The translations under genes and the position numbers were made by a program. The notes under the pieces are model-generated. The model worked only from the letters and a program-made list of their open reading frames with translations, ran no database searches and was not told the origin of the DNA. Shown here in pieces: positions 52,020 to 59,837 of a stretch of 64,000 nt of DNA. Source of the DNA: an uncultured Flavobacteriaceae bacterium (GTDB lineage Bacteria > Bacteroidota > Bacteroidia > Flavobacteriales > Flavobacteriaceae); the NCBI GenBank assembly GCA_947497245.1, contig CANMFO010000001.1:992001-1056000 (forward strand), read 5' to 3'. Positions within the stretch are counted from its first letter, which is position 1. Each line of letters begins with the position of its first letter.

Positions 52020-55000
52020 CTAATCCTGTAGCAGGCCCTGTCCTTCGATCCAGGGGGCGCCGGCAGCTCTTAAGTCGGCCTCAAGGCTCGGGATGGTTTC
52101 CGACACCAAGCTTTTCAGTTTGGTCTTTATCGCTTTCAACCGGGCCTTGGCGACACCAATGGCCGCTTTGTGATTGGGGGTGGGTCCATAGGTGCTTGAA
52201 GCGAGAGCCACCAATCCAATGAACCCGCCATCATTGGGACTCGGTCGGGAACGTTCCCCTATTTCACCCTTGGCCTTATTGCCGTTCAGTTCACTGTCGA
52301 CCTTCAGGATAGCGGTCCGCGCGGAATGCAATTTTTCCGTGAGGGCGGCGGTAGGCAAAGTGGCTTTTTTCAAGGCCCTTTGCATGGCTTCCACCTTGAG
52401 TTTGTTCCGCTTCAGTGCGTCCTGTGTGGCATTCAGATCTTGAAGAAAACGTTCGTAACCGCTTCGGAACAAAGCTATTTCATCATATGAGGCCCCTTTC
52501 AGCGCTCCCTCTGTCAAGGGCACCACCTTAAAAGGCTTGGACCCCAATACCGTTTGTTTTCCATCTATCCATTTGCTCAAGTGCACCGAATAATCGCCGG
52601 GGGTGGCCATAATCTGAAAATCGAAATACTCCTCTTCCACGACCTTCGGGGGCTGCAACTTCTCACCGCTCCTATCCGCTACATCCAGGGGCCAATTTAC
52701 CCGGTTGAACCCTTTTTTGTTGGTCCCCTTTACGACCTTGACCACTTGGCCTTTGGCATCGGTAACGGTAAGCAACAAGCTGGGTTTTTGTTGTAATTTT
52801 TCCGCTTCCAGTGCCTCCCATCCCGGAAAGGGCACACTGGTCTTTCCCTTTTCCGCCTTTTTACGGGTACTGGTGAGCGAAGGTATGGAGTCTTTTAAAT
52901 AATAAGTGAACACGGCCCCAAAAAGAGGGTTCTTGGCCGCATACTCCGCATTGCCCTGTCCGTAATTCTCCTCCTTTTGAACGTACCAATGGGCAGGTTT
53001 GACATTGAACATGGTAGCCTCCTGGTTTTTAACGGCAGGTGTGAAATCCCGCAGAGGGGAGAAATCGTCCAAGACATAGAAACCCCTACCGAAAGAGGCC
53101 GCGACCAGGTCGTTTTCCCTTCTTTGTATCACAATATCGCGAATGGAGATGGTAGGGATACCTCCCTTGAGTTGGGTCCAGGTACTTCCCGCGTCGGAGG
53201 TGAAATACACTCCGTATTCCGTAGCGGCGAACAACAATTCCTTTTTAATGTGGTCCTGTACCAAACGCCAAGTAAGCAGGCGATCGGGCAGGTTACCGTT
53301 CATGAGGTTCCAACTCTTCCCTTTGTCGGTACTTTTAAGCAGGTAGGGTTGGTAGTCCCCGTACTTATGGTTGTCCAGGGCGGCATACACCGTGCCCACA
53401 TCGTGGAGGTCCGCCCGGACATCGTTCACAAAGGCGGTGCCAGGGACTCCTTTAATGCTCCCCAACTCAATTTTACGCCAATTGTCTCCGCCGTCCTCAC
53501 TCACCTGGATAATGCCATCATCGGTGCCTGCGTACAATAGGCCCTCCTGTAGCGGCGATTCCGCCAAGGAAGTTATGGTATTGTAGTTGGACATGGCATT
53601 GATGTCCCAGGCGTTGTCCCAGCTCTGTTGCCCGCCCATGATCGGGAGGGTCAACCGGTTTTGGTTCTTGGTAAGGTCTTTTGAAACAGCTTCCCAAGAA
53701 TCGCCCCGATTCTCCGATTTCCATACCCGCTGCGAGGCAAAGTAGAGCCTTGTGGGTTTATGCGGGCTTACTAAAATGGGAGCGTCCCAGTTAAAGCGTT
53801 CCGCGGGTTCACCCAAAGCAGGTTGGGGCTGTATGAACACGGTTTCGCCCGTGGTCTGGTCGATCCGCCACAACCAACCTTCTTGGAATTCCCCATAGGT
53901 AATCTTGGGGTTTCCGGGCTCGGTAGCCGACTGGTGCCCGTCGGCCCCCAAGGTCACCCACCAATCCGAGTTAAAAATACCCCCGCTGCTCCGGGTCCTG
54001 GACGGACCACCGTGGGAGCCGTTGTCCTGGGTACCCCCATAAATATTGTAAAAAGGTTGGGTATCGTCCACGGCCACCTTGTAGTATTGGGTCAAGGGCA
54101 GGTTGCGGACGAACTTCCAGCTTTTCGTTTTATCAAAGCTTTCATAGAGTCCCCCGTCGGTGCCAAACAGCACATAATTGGGGTCGGAGGGCTTAAAGGC
54201 CATGGCATGGCTATCAACGTGTTTTTTCTTCTCGTTCATGCTTCGGAAGGTCTTTCCATGGTCATCCGAGATCTTGACGATGTTGTTCATCAGATACAAC
54301 CGCCCGTTCTGGTGGGGCGAGGCATATAGCTCCTGATAGTAATGGGGTCCCGTGCCCCCGGAGACCGTATTGGACTGTTTGGTCCAGGATCCGCCCGCAT
54401 TGGACGACATAAAGACCCCTCCCTTCAACCGGTCGAGTTCAATAGCGGCATAGAGGATATTGGAGTCGAAGGGATTCATGGCCAGGCCAATTTTTCCCAA
54501 CTTGGATTTGGGTATACCCTCGGTAAGTTTGATCCAGGTCTCTCCCCCATCGTTGCTTTTGTGGATTCCGGAACCTGGCCCACCACCGAGGTAGGCGGCC
54601 ACTGTCCGGTGTCGTTGCCAGGTTGCGGCATATAGTACCTCCGGGTTATTCGGGTCGATCAACAGATCAGTGGCCCCGGTCCATTCGGCATCCCCCAGTG
54701 TCCGCTTCCATGTGGTCCCCCCATCGGTCGACTTGTAAACTCCCCGCTCGCCTCCCTTACTCCACAGGGGGCCCTGGGCAGCAACCCAAAGGATCTGTGG
54801 GTTTGCAGGATGGACCACGATTTTGGATATGTGCTCGGACTGTTTCAGCCCTTTGTTCGTCCAGGTCTTTCCGTCATCGTGGCTAACATAGACCCCATCT
54901 CCATAGCCAACGTGCCGTCCCCCAACGTTTTCTCCACTGCCCACCCAAATGGTACGCGGATGGTTTGGGTCTATGGTCACACATCCTATGGAGTAGGAAG

Positions 55001-55262
55001 CTTCCTTATCGAACATGGGGGTCCATGTGGTTCCTGAATTGGTAGTTTTCCAAACCCCGCCCGACCCTACGGCCACGATCCAGATATTCTCGTTCTTGGG
55101 ATGTATTGCGATATCGGCGATGCGGCCCGAAGTAAAGGCAGGCCCCAAATTTCGAAATTGGAGTCCGGCAAAAGTGTCGGTGTTCTTTTTTTGGGCCGAT
55201 ACGGACAGCATCAAACCCATAAACAAAACGGAAAGCAGTAGTCTGAAAGTAAAAAATTTCAT
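52020..55262 (-). CDS. VPS10/sortilin-like beta-propeller glycosidase-like protein, secreted
   Basis: A 1080-residue secreted protein with signal MKFFTFRLLLSVLFMGLMLSVSAQ. From about residue 30 to 680 there are BNR/VPS10-type blades: WKTTNSGTTWTPMF, VYVSHDDGKTWTNKG, VYKSTDGGTTWKRTL, IHKSNDGGETWIKL, VWKSENRGDSWEAV, IQVSEDGGDNWRKI, LLKSTDKGKSWNLM and VYFTSDAGSTWTQL, each with the S/T-x-D-x-G-x-T-W Asp-box. A C-terminal beta domain and a helical end (KRNKLKVEAMQRALKKA) follow. Related proteins are annotated as sortilin-like glycosyl hydrolases, but no catalytic residues can be assigned here. It is probably periplasmic or surface-exposed and transcribed alone. Confidence 0.8.
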   Translation of the reverse strand: MKFFTFRLLLSVLFMGLMLSVSAQKKNTDTFAGLQFRNLGPAFTSGRIADIAIHPKNENIWIVAVGSGGVWKTTNSGTTWTPMFDKEASYSIGCVTIDPNHPRTIWVGSGENVGGRHVGYGDGVYVSHDDGKTWTNKGLKQSEHISKIVVHPANPQILWVAAQGPLWSKGGERGVYKSTDGGTTWKRTLGDAEWTGATDLLIDPNNPEVLYAATWQRHRTVAAYLGGGPGSGIHKSNDGGETWIKLTEGIPKSKLGKIGLAMNPFDSNILYAAIELDRLKGGVFMSSNAGGSWTKQSNTVSGGTGPHYYQELYASPHQNGRLYLMNNIVKISDDHGKTFRSMNEKKKHVDSHAMAFKPSDPNYVLFGTDGGLYESFDKTKSWKFVRNLPLTQYYKVAVDDTQPFYNIYGGTQDNGSHGGPSRTRSSGGIFNSDWWVTLGADGHQSATEPGNPKITYGEFQEGWLWRIDQTTGETVFIQPQPALGEPAERFNWDAPILVSPHKPTRLYFASQRVWKSENRGDSWEAVSKDLTKNQNRLTLPIMGGQQSWDNAWDINAMSNYNTITSLAESPLQEGLLYAGTDDGIIQVSEDGGDNWRKIELGSIKGVPGTAFVNDVRADLHDVGTVYAALDNHKYGDYQPYLLKSTDKGKSWNLMNGNLPDRLLTWRLVQDHIKKELLFAATEYGVYFTSDAGSTWTQLKGGIPTISIRDIVIQRRENDLVAASFGRGFYVLDDFSPLRDFTPAVKNQEATMFNVKPAHWYVQKEENYGQGNAEYAAKNPLFGAVFTYYLKDSIPSLTSTRKKAEKGKTSVPFPGWEALEAEKLQQKPSLLLTVTDAKGQVVKVVKGTNKKGFNRVNWPLDVADRSGEKLQPPKVVEEEYFDFQIMATPGDYSVHLSKWIDGKQTVLGSKPFKVVPLTEGALKGASYDEIALFRSGYERFLQDLNATQDALKRNKLKVEAMQRALKKATLPTAALTEKLHSARTAILKVDSELNGNKAKGEIGERSRPSPNDGGFIGLVALASSTYGPTPNHKAAIGVAKARLKAIKTKLKSLVSETIPSLEADLRAAGAPWIEGQGLLQD

Positions 55263-55360
55263 GGAAGGATCTTTTTGAATTTATACAGGTTGAAAATAAC
55301 CAAATTTGAACGAATTTCGGGCTTTTCCCTAGGCGAAAAATCCCTAAAAATATGCTTTGC

Positions 55361-55617
55361 TTACTTCCTTTCCGTATAAAAGTCCTTGTTCGCGATATAC
55401 CAGTGCCCCTTGAACTTCTGGAGGGTCATAAAATCGTAGAAATTTTTTTCATCGTCCTCGGTCTGCCATCGGGCCATGGCTTTCCGACCCGTTTCCGCCC
55501 CCAAAGGTCGCAACGGTAAAAAAGAAAGGACAGGTAGGTGTCCAAAAGAGGGTCAACAGTTCCTGGCCCCGCGTATATAATCCTCCACGCCCTGTTGGAG
55601 CATATGGAATTCCACAA
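55361..55617 (-). pseudogene. Decayed NTF2-like/DUF4440-like fragment
   Basis: The minus strand reads GAETGRKAMARWQTED, then FYDFMTLQKFKGHWYIANK and DFYTERK before a stop at 55361, which closely resembles the C-terminal end of secreted SnoaL/NTF2-like proteins. No start codon with a credible N terminus precedes it in that frame. Upstream coding-like sequence (LLDTYLSFLF) continues in a different frame, with a run of five G bases near the break consistent with a frameshift. The gene also overlaps the neighbouring coiled-coil gene. A remnant is more likely than a functional protein. Confidence 0.45.
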
Positions 55618-55894
55618 ATTGCTTTTTAATACGTTCTACATAATCCTCTATGTTGCGCCTGCGTTCCTTGATGGAGGCGATCATATAAGCGTTTTCGGTT
55701 CTGAGGTTCTCCAGTCGGGTCTTCAAAAACTCGATGCGCTCGAAGAGTGTATAGGTTTTGGGCTCACAAGTATAGGAATTCAGTTTCAGTCGCAGTTGTA
55801 ACAGGTTCTCCTGATGGCGTTCAAGTTTTAGCACCATGGTATTTTTCTCGACTTCTTTTGTGGCGGGCCTTGAAGATTGTTGGGGCGTTGTCAT
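55553..55894 (-). CDS. Small coiled-coil protein of unknown function
   Basis: A 113-residue charged helical protein with no signal peptide. Residues about 20-100 have heptad-like spacing (LKLERHQENLLQLRLKL, RIEFLKTRLENLRTENAY, IKERRRNIEDYVERIKKQF), so it should form a coiled coil. I do not recognise the family. Its end overlaps the decayed NTF2-like remnant, and it is divergent from the HPF gene. It is probably cytoplasmic and could be a scaffold or DNA/ribosome-associated helper; this is inference. Confidence 0.55.
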   Translation of the reverse strand: MTTPQQSSRPATKEVEKNTMVLKLERHQENLLQLRLKLNSYTCEPKTYTLFERIEFLKTRLENLRTENAYMIASIKERRRNIEDYVERIKKQFVEFHMLQQGVEDYIRGARNC

Positions 55895-56095
55895 AAAAAA
55901 AATTTTAAGGATTACGGAATGCTTTTGTGGGCCCCTTTAAATTACGAAAATAAACGCTACAAAATTTGTGGTAAATGCCTTAAGATAAGACTTTAACGTT
56001 TTCTTGATGGTTATTTAAGATTTAGGCGGAAGATTATTTGGTAAACCCGTTTGTCTGTCTTAATTTAAGAAGCCGAAACCAACACCTCATCTTCT

Positions 56096-56398
56096 ATGAA
56101 CATCAACTTTGAATATGACGGCGTGAAGGCCAGTAACCGTCTGGAAATCATGGCGGCAAAAAAAATTGAGAAACTGTTCGACAAGTATGATTTTATCGTT
56201 CGCGCGGACATTTTTTTTAAAACAGAGAACACTTCCAGTCCGGACACTGGTATGATCTGTAGTATCCGGTTGAGCGCTCCCGGCCCAAGACTTTTTGCGG
56301 TTGCCAGTCTCGGGGCCTTTGAAGCTTCCATTGCGAAATCGGTGGAAGACCTGCAGCGACAACTCCAAAAACGGAAAGCAAAGATGCGCTCCCACTAA
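56096..56398 (+). CDS. hpf: Ribosome hibernation factor, short HPF/RaiA type
   Basis: A 100-residue protein with the HPF/RaiA fold: NINFEYDGVKASNRLEIMAAKKIEKLFDKYDF, then IVRADIFFKTEN and SIRLSAPGPRLFAVASLGAFEASIAKSVEDLQRQLQK, with the helix-strand order and charged helix of the family. It binds the 30S decoding region and silences ribosomes in slow growth or stress. No long C-terminal dimerisation domain is present, so it is the short form that, in other species, acts with or instead of a modulating partner. It is a single gene with a 201-bp AT-rich upstream region. Confidence 0.85.
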   Translation: MNINFEYDGVKASNRLEIMAAKKIEKLFDKYDFIVRADIFFKTENTSSPDTGMICSIRLSAPGPRLFAVASLGAFEASIAKSVEDLQRQLQKRKAKMRSH

Positions 56399-56542
56399 TG
56401 TGAAGTTTTGCGACGGCTTCCCGGTGTTTGCCAGAGGAGGATGGTGGCCTTTAGGTTTTTGAAAGGGAGGAACCCGCTTTAAGACAGGTAGCCATAAAAG
56501 GGGTGGGGTTGGGATTTGCGGATTGTTCGTAGAAAGGGCCTA

Positions 56543-56914
56543 CTAATCCTTGATGTCGGCACTCTCATCTTCAAATTTCACATCGGCCATGGCCTTATGA
56601 AGCCGCTGGGAAAAAGGATTCTTGTATAAATCGGAGAGTAGTTTTTGGCGCTTGCGTTCGGAAATGTCCATGGTGTCCAAAATGCTTTTTTTCATTTTGA
56701 TATCGGCCAGGTACCGGACTTTTTTTTCTTTACGCTCTTCAACACTAAGGGAAATATCGGGCGCGAACCTTTCCATAAGGGTGTGGCGCTGTACCTTTGC
56801 CTCCCCTTTCACTGCAACACCTGGGTCGGACTGGGCGAACGTATACCCCGTGCCGAACAAAAAGACAGAAAGACCGAAAGCCCATAAATTTCGTCGTCCC
56901 ATTATTAATTTCAT
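56543..56914 (-). CDS. Secreted small protein with an ILDTMDISERKR motif, paralogue 1
   Basis: A 123-residue exported protein; starts at 56914 or 56902 both precede a signal (FGLSVFLFGTGYTFAQ). After an Asp/Glu/Lys-rich stretch comes ILDTMDISERKRQKLLSDLYK, conserved with the next gene (57045-57374). The C terminus is acidic (MADVKFEDESADIKD). No domain is recognised. The two genes are tandem on the same strand, 130 bp apart. The conserved motif suggests a shared binding partner or regulation; the role is unknown. Confidence 0.65.
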   Translation of the reverse strand: MKLIMGRRNLWAFGLSVFLFGTGYTFAQSDPGVAVKGEAKVQRHTLMERFAPDISLSVEERKEKKVRYLADIKMKKSILDTMDISERKRQKLLSDLYKNPFSQRLHKAMADVKFEDESADIKD

Positions 56915-57044
56915 AAAGTTTCTCTCTTTAAAGGTAGAAAAAAACGATCAAAAAACAGCTTTCCATAGGGGTAGTTTCCGTTCATCCGGGATACGGATCG
57001 TTTCCTCGGGAAACCGAACGGCAATGCTGTAAATTTGGGCAGGG

Positions 57045-57374
57045 TCAGTCCTCGATATCTTCGAACTTTGTATCGGCCAACATTGTCTTTGATCGGCCTT
57101 CACCAGTTCTATCCTTATACAGATGAATCAACAGTTTTCGACGTTTCCGCTCCGAAATGTCCATGGTATCCAAAATGGCCCGGCCCCGTTCCATTCTTTG
57201 CTTTCGAGCCTTCGCCGAAAGCAGGTAATCGGGTTCAAATTTGTACATAATGGGCCCTTCCTCCCCATTGATCGGTACGCTGTCCTTTTCCACCGTCATA
57301 TCTTGGGCGTACAGTGGCATATAGCCCAATACGAACGTACTCAAAACAAACAGTACGATGTTTACTTTTTTCAT
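57045..57374 (-). CDS. Secreted small protein with an ILDTMDISERKR motif, paralogue 2
   Basis: The ATG at 57374 (MKKVNIVLFVLSTFVLGYMPLYAQ) gives a 109-residue protein with a signal peptide; the longer frame to 57506 lacks one. The mature part has a short acidic start and then AILDTMDISERKRRKLLIHLYK and LADTKFEDIED, matching paralogue 1 at the same positions. The motif M-D-I-S-E-R-K-R is rare enough to support a common origin. Function unknown; the tandem arrangement and shared motif suggest related periplasmic roles. Confidence 0.65.
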   Translation of the reverse strand: MKKVNIVLFVLSTFVLGYMPLYAQDMTVEKDSVPINGEEGPIMYKFEPDYLLSAKARKQRMERGRAILDTMDISERKRRKLLIHLYKDRTGEGRSKTMLADTKFEDIED

Positions 57375-57491
57375 TTCCGGCGATTCTTGTCGACCACCAC
57401 AAGATAAAGAAAATTGAAATACATTTACCGTTCCTTTCCGTGCCCTGGCCATCCGCTTTCTGCAGTTCTTCATCCGAATGCAATAAATTGA

Positions 57492-57499
57492 TACCTTTG
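57492..57499 (+). promoter_or_regulatory. Perfect -7 box before the YceI gene
   Basis: TACCTTTG matches TAnnTTTG exactly, 25 bp before the ATG at 57525, leaving a short leader. The -33 part is not clear. Confidence 0.5.
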
Positions 57500-57524
57500 G
57501 CACCAACTTTGGTCAATAGCTCAC

Positions 57525-58034
57525 ATGAAACACGGACTCTTAATTGTATTGGCATTCCTTTCAATGGCTTGGACTATGGCCCAGGACAATGGTGAAATAA
57601 GTACCGGAGAAATCACTTTTGTTTTCCTTTCCAACAATGTCGACGGGAGTATCGCCGGGTTCCGTTCCAGTTCCTCCATCGATTTGGACGACCTGTCAAA
57701 CTCCAAATTCCAAGGTTCGGTGAGCACCAAGACCTTGAAATCGGGAAACTTTCTAAGGGATTGGTCCCTCAAGGGCCGTAAGTACTTTAATGTGGACGAC
57801 TATCCCGAGATACGCTTTGAGAGCACCTCCGTAAACCCAAGGGATAACGGTTTTTCGGTTCTGGGAAATCTGACCATTAAGGAGACCACCAAACCGATAA
57901 CCATAGATTTTAGGCATGAGGGGAAACAATTGATCGGTACCACCACATTGTTTTCGTCAGATTACGGAATCAAGGTGAAAAAGAAAAGGGAGGACAATAA
58001 GGTATCCGTAAAAATGGTCTTTGCACTAAAATAA
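57525..58034 (+). CDS. YceI-family periplasmic lipid-binding protein
   Basis: A 169-residue protein with signal MKHGLLIVLAFLSMAWTMAQ and a YceI lipocalin-like barrel: EITFVFLSNNVDGSIAGF, SVSTKTLKSGNFLRDWSLKGRKYFNVDDYPEIRFESTSV and GNLTIKETTKPITIDF, the family order. YceI proteins bind isoprenoid quinone precursors or fatty acids in the periplasm. It is preceded by a -7 box and followed by TerC 60 bp downstream on the same strand. Whether it serves the nearby polyketide cluster, which is on the opposite strand, cannot be said. Confidence 0.9.
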   Translation: MKHGLLIVLAFLSMAWTMAQDNGEISTGEITFVFLSNNVDGSIAGFRSSSSIDLDDLSNSKFQGSVSTKTLKSGNFLRDWSLKGRKYFNVDDYPEIRFESTSVNPRDNGFSVLGNLTIKETTKPITIDFRHEGKQLIGTTTLFSSDYGIKVKKKREDNKVSVKMVFALK

Positions 58035-58094
58035 CTTTCTTTTACCGCCCGGCCTTTGTTCTTTTGAGTAACTTCGCCCGCTTAAATTACGGCT

Positions 58095-59042
58095 ATGTGG
58101 GTATGGATTCTGTTTATCGCGCTGATCATGTTATTTTTGGCGCTCGATTTAGGTGTATTCCACAAAGAGGAACATGTTATCAGAACTAAAGAGGCCGGTG
58201 TTTGGACACTGGTGTGGGTAAGCGTGGCCCTAGGCTTTGGTGGTGTGGTCCACTGGTTGTTTTCAACCGGATATGTGGTGAACCCCACCGATCTGACCCC
58301 GAACCAAGCCGTCTTAAAATACATTACGGGCTACATGATCGAGCTTTCGCTCAGCATCGACAATGTTTTCGTGATCGCCGTTATATTTTCGTCCTTCAAG
58401 ATTCCCCCCATCCATCAGCACCGCGTGCTGTTCTGGGGCATACTGGGGGCCATTGTCTTCCGGGGCCTGGCCATTTGGTTCGGGGTGGCGCTGATCAATA
58501 AATTCGATTGGATCATCTATGTCTTTGGCGTTTTCCTGTTGTGGACCGCCTATAAGATGGCCAAAGGGGAAGATGGGGACTTTGATCCCAAAAAATCGTT
58601 TGTATTCAGACAAGTGAAAAAGTTGTTCCCGCTTACGGCCACCGTCAAGGACGGGCACTTCTTCGTAAAGCGGATGGGTATAAAGGCAGCGACCCCTTTG
58701 TTCGTCGCCTTGGTCATCATAGAGTTGACGGATATTCTTTTTGCACTGGACAGCATTCCCGCCATTTTGGCCATTACGGCCGACCCTTTTATCGTATTCA
58801 GTTCCAATATGCTGGCGATTCTCGGTCTGCGCTCCATGTACTTCCTCGTGTCCCGAATGTTGGAAAAGTTCCGGTTCATCCACTACAGCCTGGTAGTGAT
58901 CCTGGCCTTTGTTGGACTTAAGATGCTGCTCTCCCACCAAATTGAACTCCAAGAATGGGTTTCACTTTCGGTAATTGCGGTTTCCCTGATCGCCGGTATT
59001 GTGGCTTCCCTTGGCATTCCGGAAAAAGCTGGAGGATATTGA
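58095..59042 (+). CDS. TerC/Alx-family inner-membrane protein
   Basis: A 315-residue multi-pass membrane protein. The TerC signature is visible in ELSLSIDNVFVIAVIF (helix with acidic Asp-Asn) and ALVIIELTDILFALDSIPAILAI, repeated acidic helices thought to line a metal path, and ALDLGVFHKEEHVI at the N-terminal end. The length and a C-terminal helix match the Alx subgroup. Members export manganese or help in tellurite and envelope metal loading. It stands at the end of the YceI unit and convergent to the polyketide cluster. Confidence 0.9.
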   Translation: MWVWILFIALIMLFLALDLGVFHKEEHVIRTKEAGVWTLVWVSVALGFGGVVHWLFSTGYVVNPTDLTPNQAVLKYITGYMIELSLSIDNVFVIAVIFSSFKIPPIHQHRVLFWGILGAIVFRGLAIWFGVALINKFDWIIYVFGVFLLWTAYKMAKGEDGDFDPKKSFVFRQVKKLFPLTATVKDGHFFVKRMGIKAATPLFVALVIIELTDILFALDSIPAILAITADPFIVFSSNMLAILGLRSMYFLVSRMLEKFRFIHYSLVVILAFVGLKMLLSHQIELQEWVSLSVIAVSLIAGIVASLGIPEKAGGY

Positions 59043-59087
59043 CAATAGGTCTTCGCTTCGTCTTTCCGGAGCCGGGTCCCGCCGCCA

Positions 59088-59537
59088 TCAAGCTGTACGA
59101 TCTGTCGCGCTGCCAAAAATGGCATTGTGGATCTTCGCAACGCCCCAATTTCCCAAAGGAAAATAGAGCGCAAAAAAGAGGGCCATGCCCAGGCTGAAGT
59201 TCCTAATGTTGAAAAACTGGTCCAACAGGTTGTCCGGATAGGCATAAGAGGTCTGTAGGGCATAGCCCCCGAACTCCAAGAATCCCATAGCGACAAGTCC
59301 GTAAGCGTATTGCGCATGAAAGGGCAGTTTTCTGAGCAACAGCGAAATGGGCACCATGTACAGGATATAACAAGTAATGACCTGCCACCAAAAGGTAAAA
59401 CGGGCTATCTCGACCTGGGTGCCGAACCAATCCATAAGCATGCCCCAAGAAAAGTACACTATACAATAAAGGAACAGGAGTTTTTTATCTACTTGGAGCT
59501 GGGTCCTGGCCCAGTTTAGGAATATTGTCATGGTCAA
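59088..59537 (-). CDS. Four-helix membrane protein at the end of the polyketide cluster
   Basis: A 149-residue hydrophobic protein with about four membrane segments (KKLLFLYCIVYFSWGMLM, FWWQVITCYILYMVPISLLL, YAYGLVAMGFLEFGGYAL and FSLGMALFFALYFPLG). No enzymatic motif is seen and I do not recognise the family. It is the last gene of the leftward polyketide operon, 19 bp after the ACP gene stop. Candidate roles are export or membrane placement of the lipid product, or a small integral partner for an enzyme. This is inferred from position only. Confidence 0.6.
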   Translation of the reverse strand: MTMTIFLNWARTQLQVDKKLLFLYCIVYFSWGMLMDWFGTQVEIARFTFWWQVITCYILYMVPISLLLRKLPFHAQYAYGLVAMGFLEFGGYALQTSYAYPDNLLDQFFNIRNFSLGMALFFALYFPLGNWGVAKIHNAIFGSATDRTA

Positions 59538-59556
59538 TTTTCAATTATTGGTTACT

Positions 59557-59811
59557 TCACTTCGCACCGATTTTCACATCAATGATATCCAGGGCATCCT
59601 GTACGGTCTGCATTCGATCCATATCCTCGTTCTCAAGCATAATGTCGAAGGCATCCTCCACATCGAGCACGATATCCACCAAATTTGCCGAATTGATGTT
59701 CAGTTCGTTTATGAAATGGCTCTTGGGCGTAATCCCATCGATGGAAACATCTTCCGGTAGGTAAATGGCAACGATATCCTTGAGCTTTCGGTATTTCTCC
59801 TTTGGGTCCAT
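59557..59811 (-). CDS. Acyl carrier protein of the polyketide cluster
   Basis: An 84-residue carrier protein. The phosphopantetheine site is Ser41 in ELNINSANLVDIVLDVEDAF, where the usual D-S-L is N-S-A, a departure shared by dedicated carrier proteins that serve special pathways rather than housekeeping FabF. The helical order with a final QTVQDALDIIDVKI helix is typical. It lies between the ketosynthase and the membrane-protein gene, with a 26-bp gap to the ketosynthase stop. It should carry the growing acyl chain in the pathway. Confidence 0.9.
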   Translation of the reverse strand: MDPKEKYRKLKDIVAIYLPEDVSIDGITPKSHFINELNINSANLVDIVLDVEDAFDIMLENEDMDRMQTVQDALDIIDVKIGAK

Positions 59812-59837
59812 GCTTTGGTTTTGGCGGTTTCAGCGAA

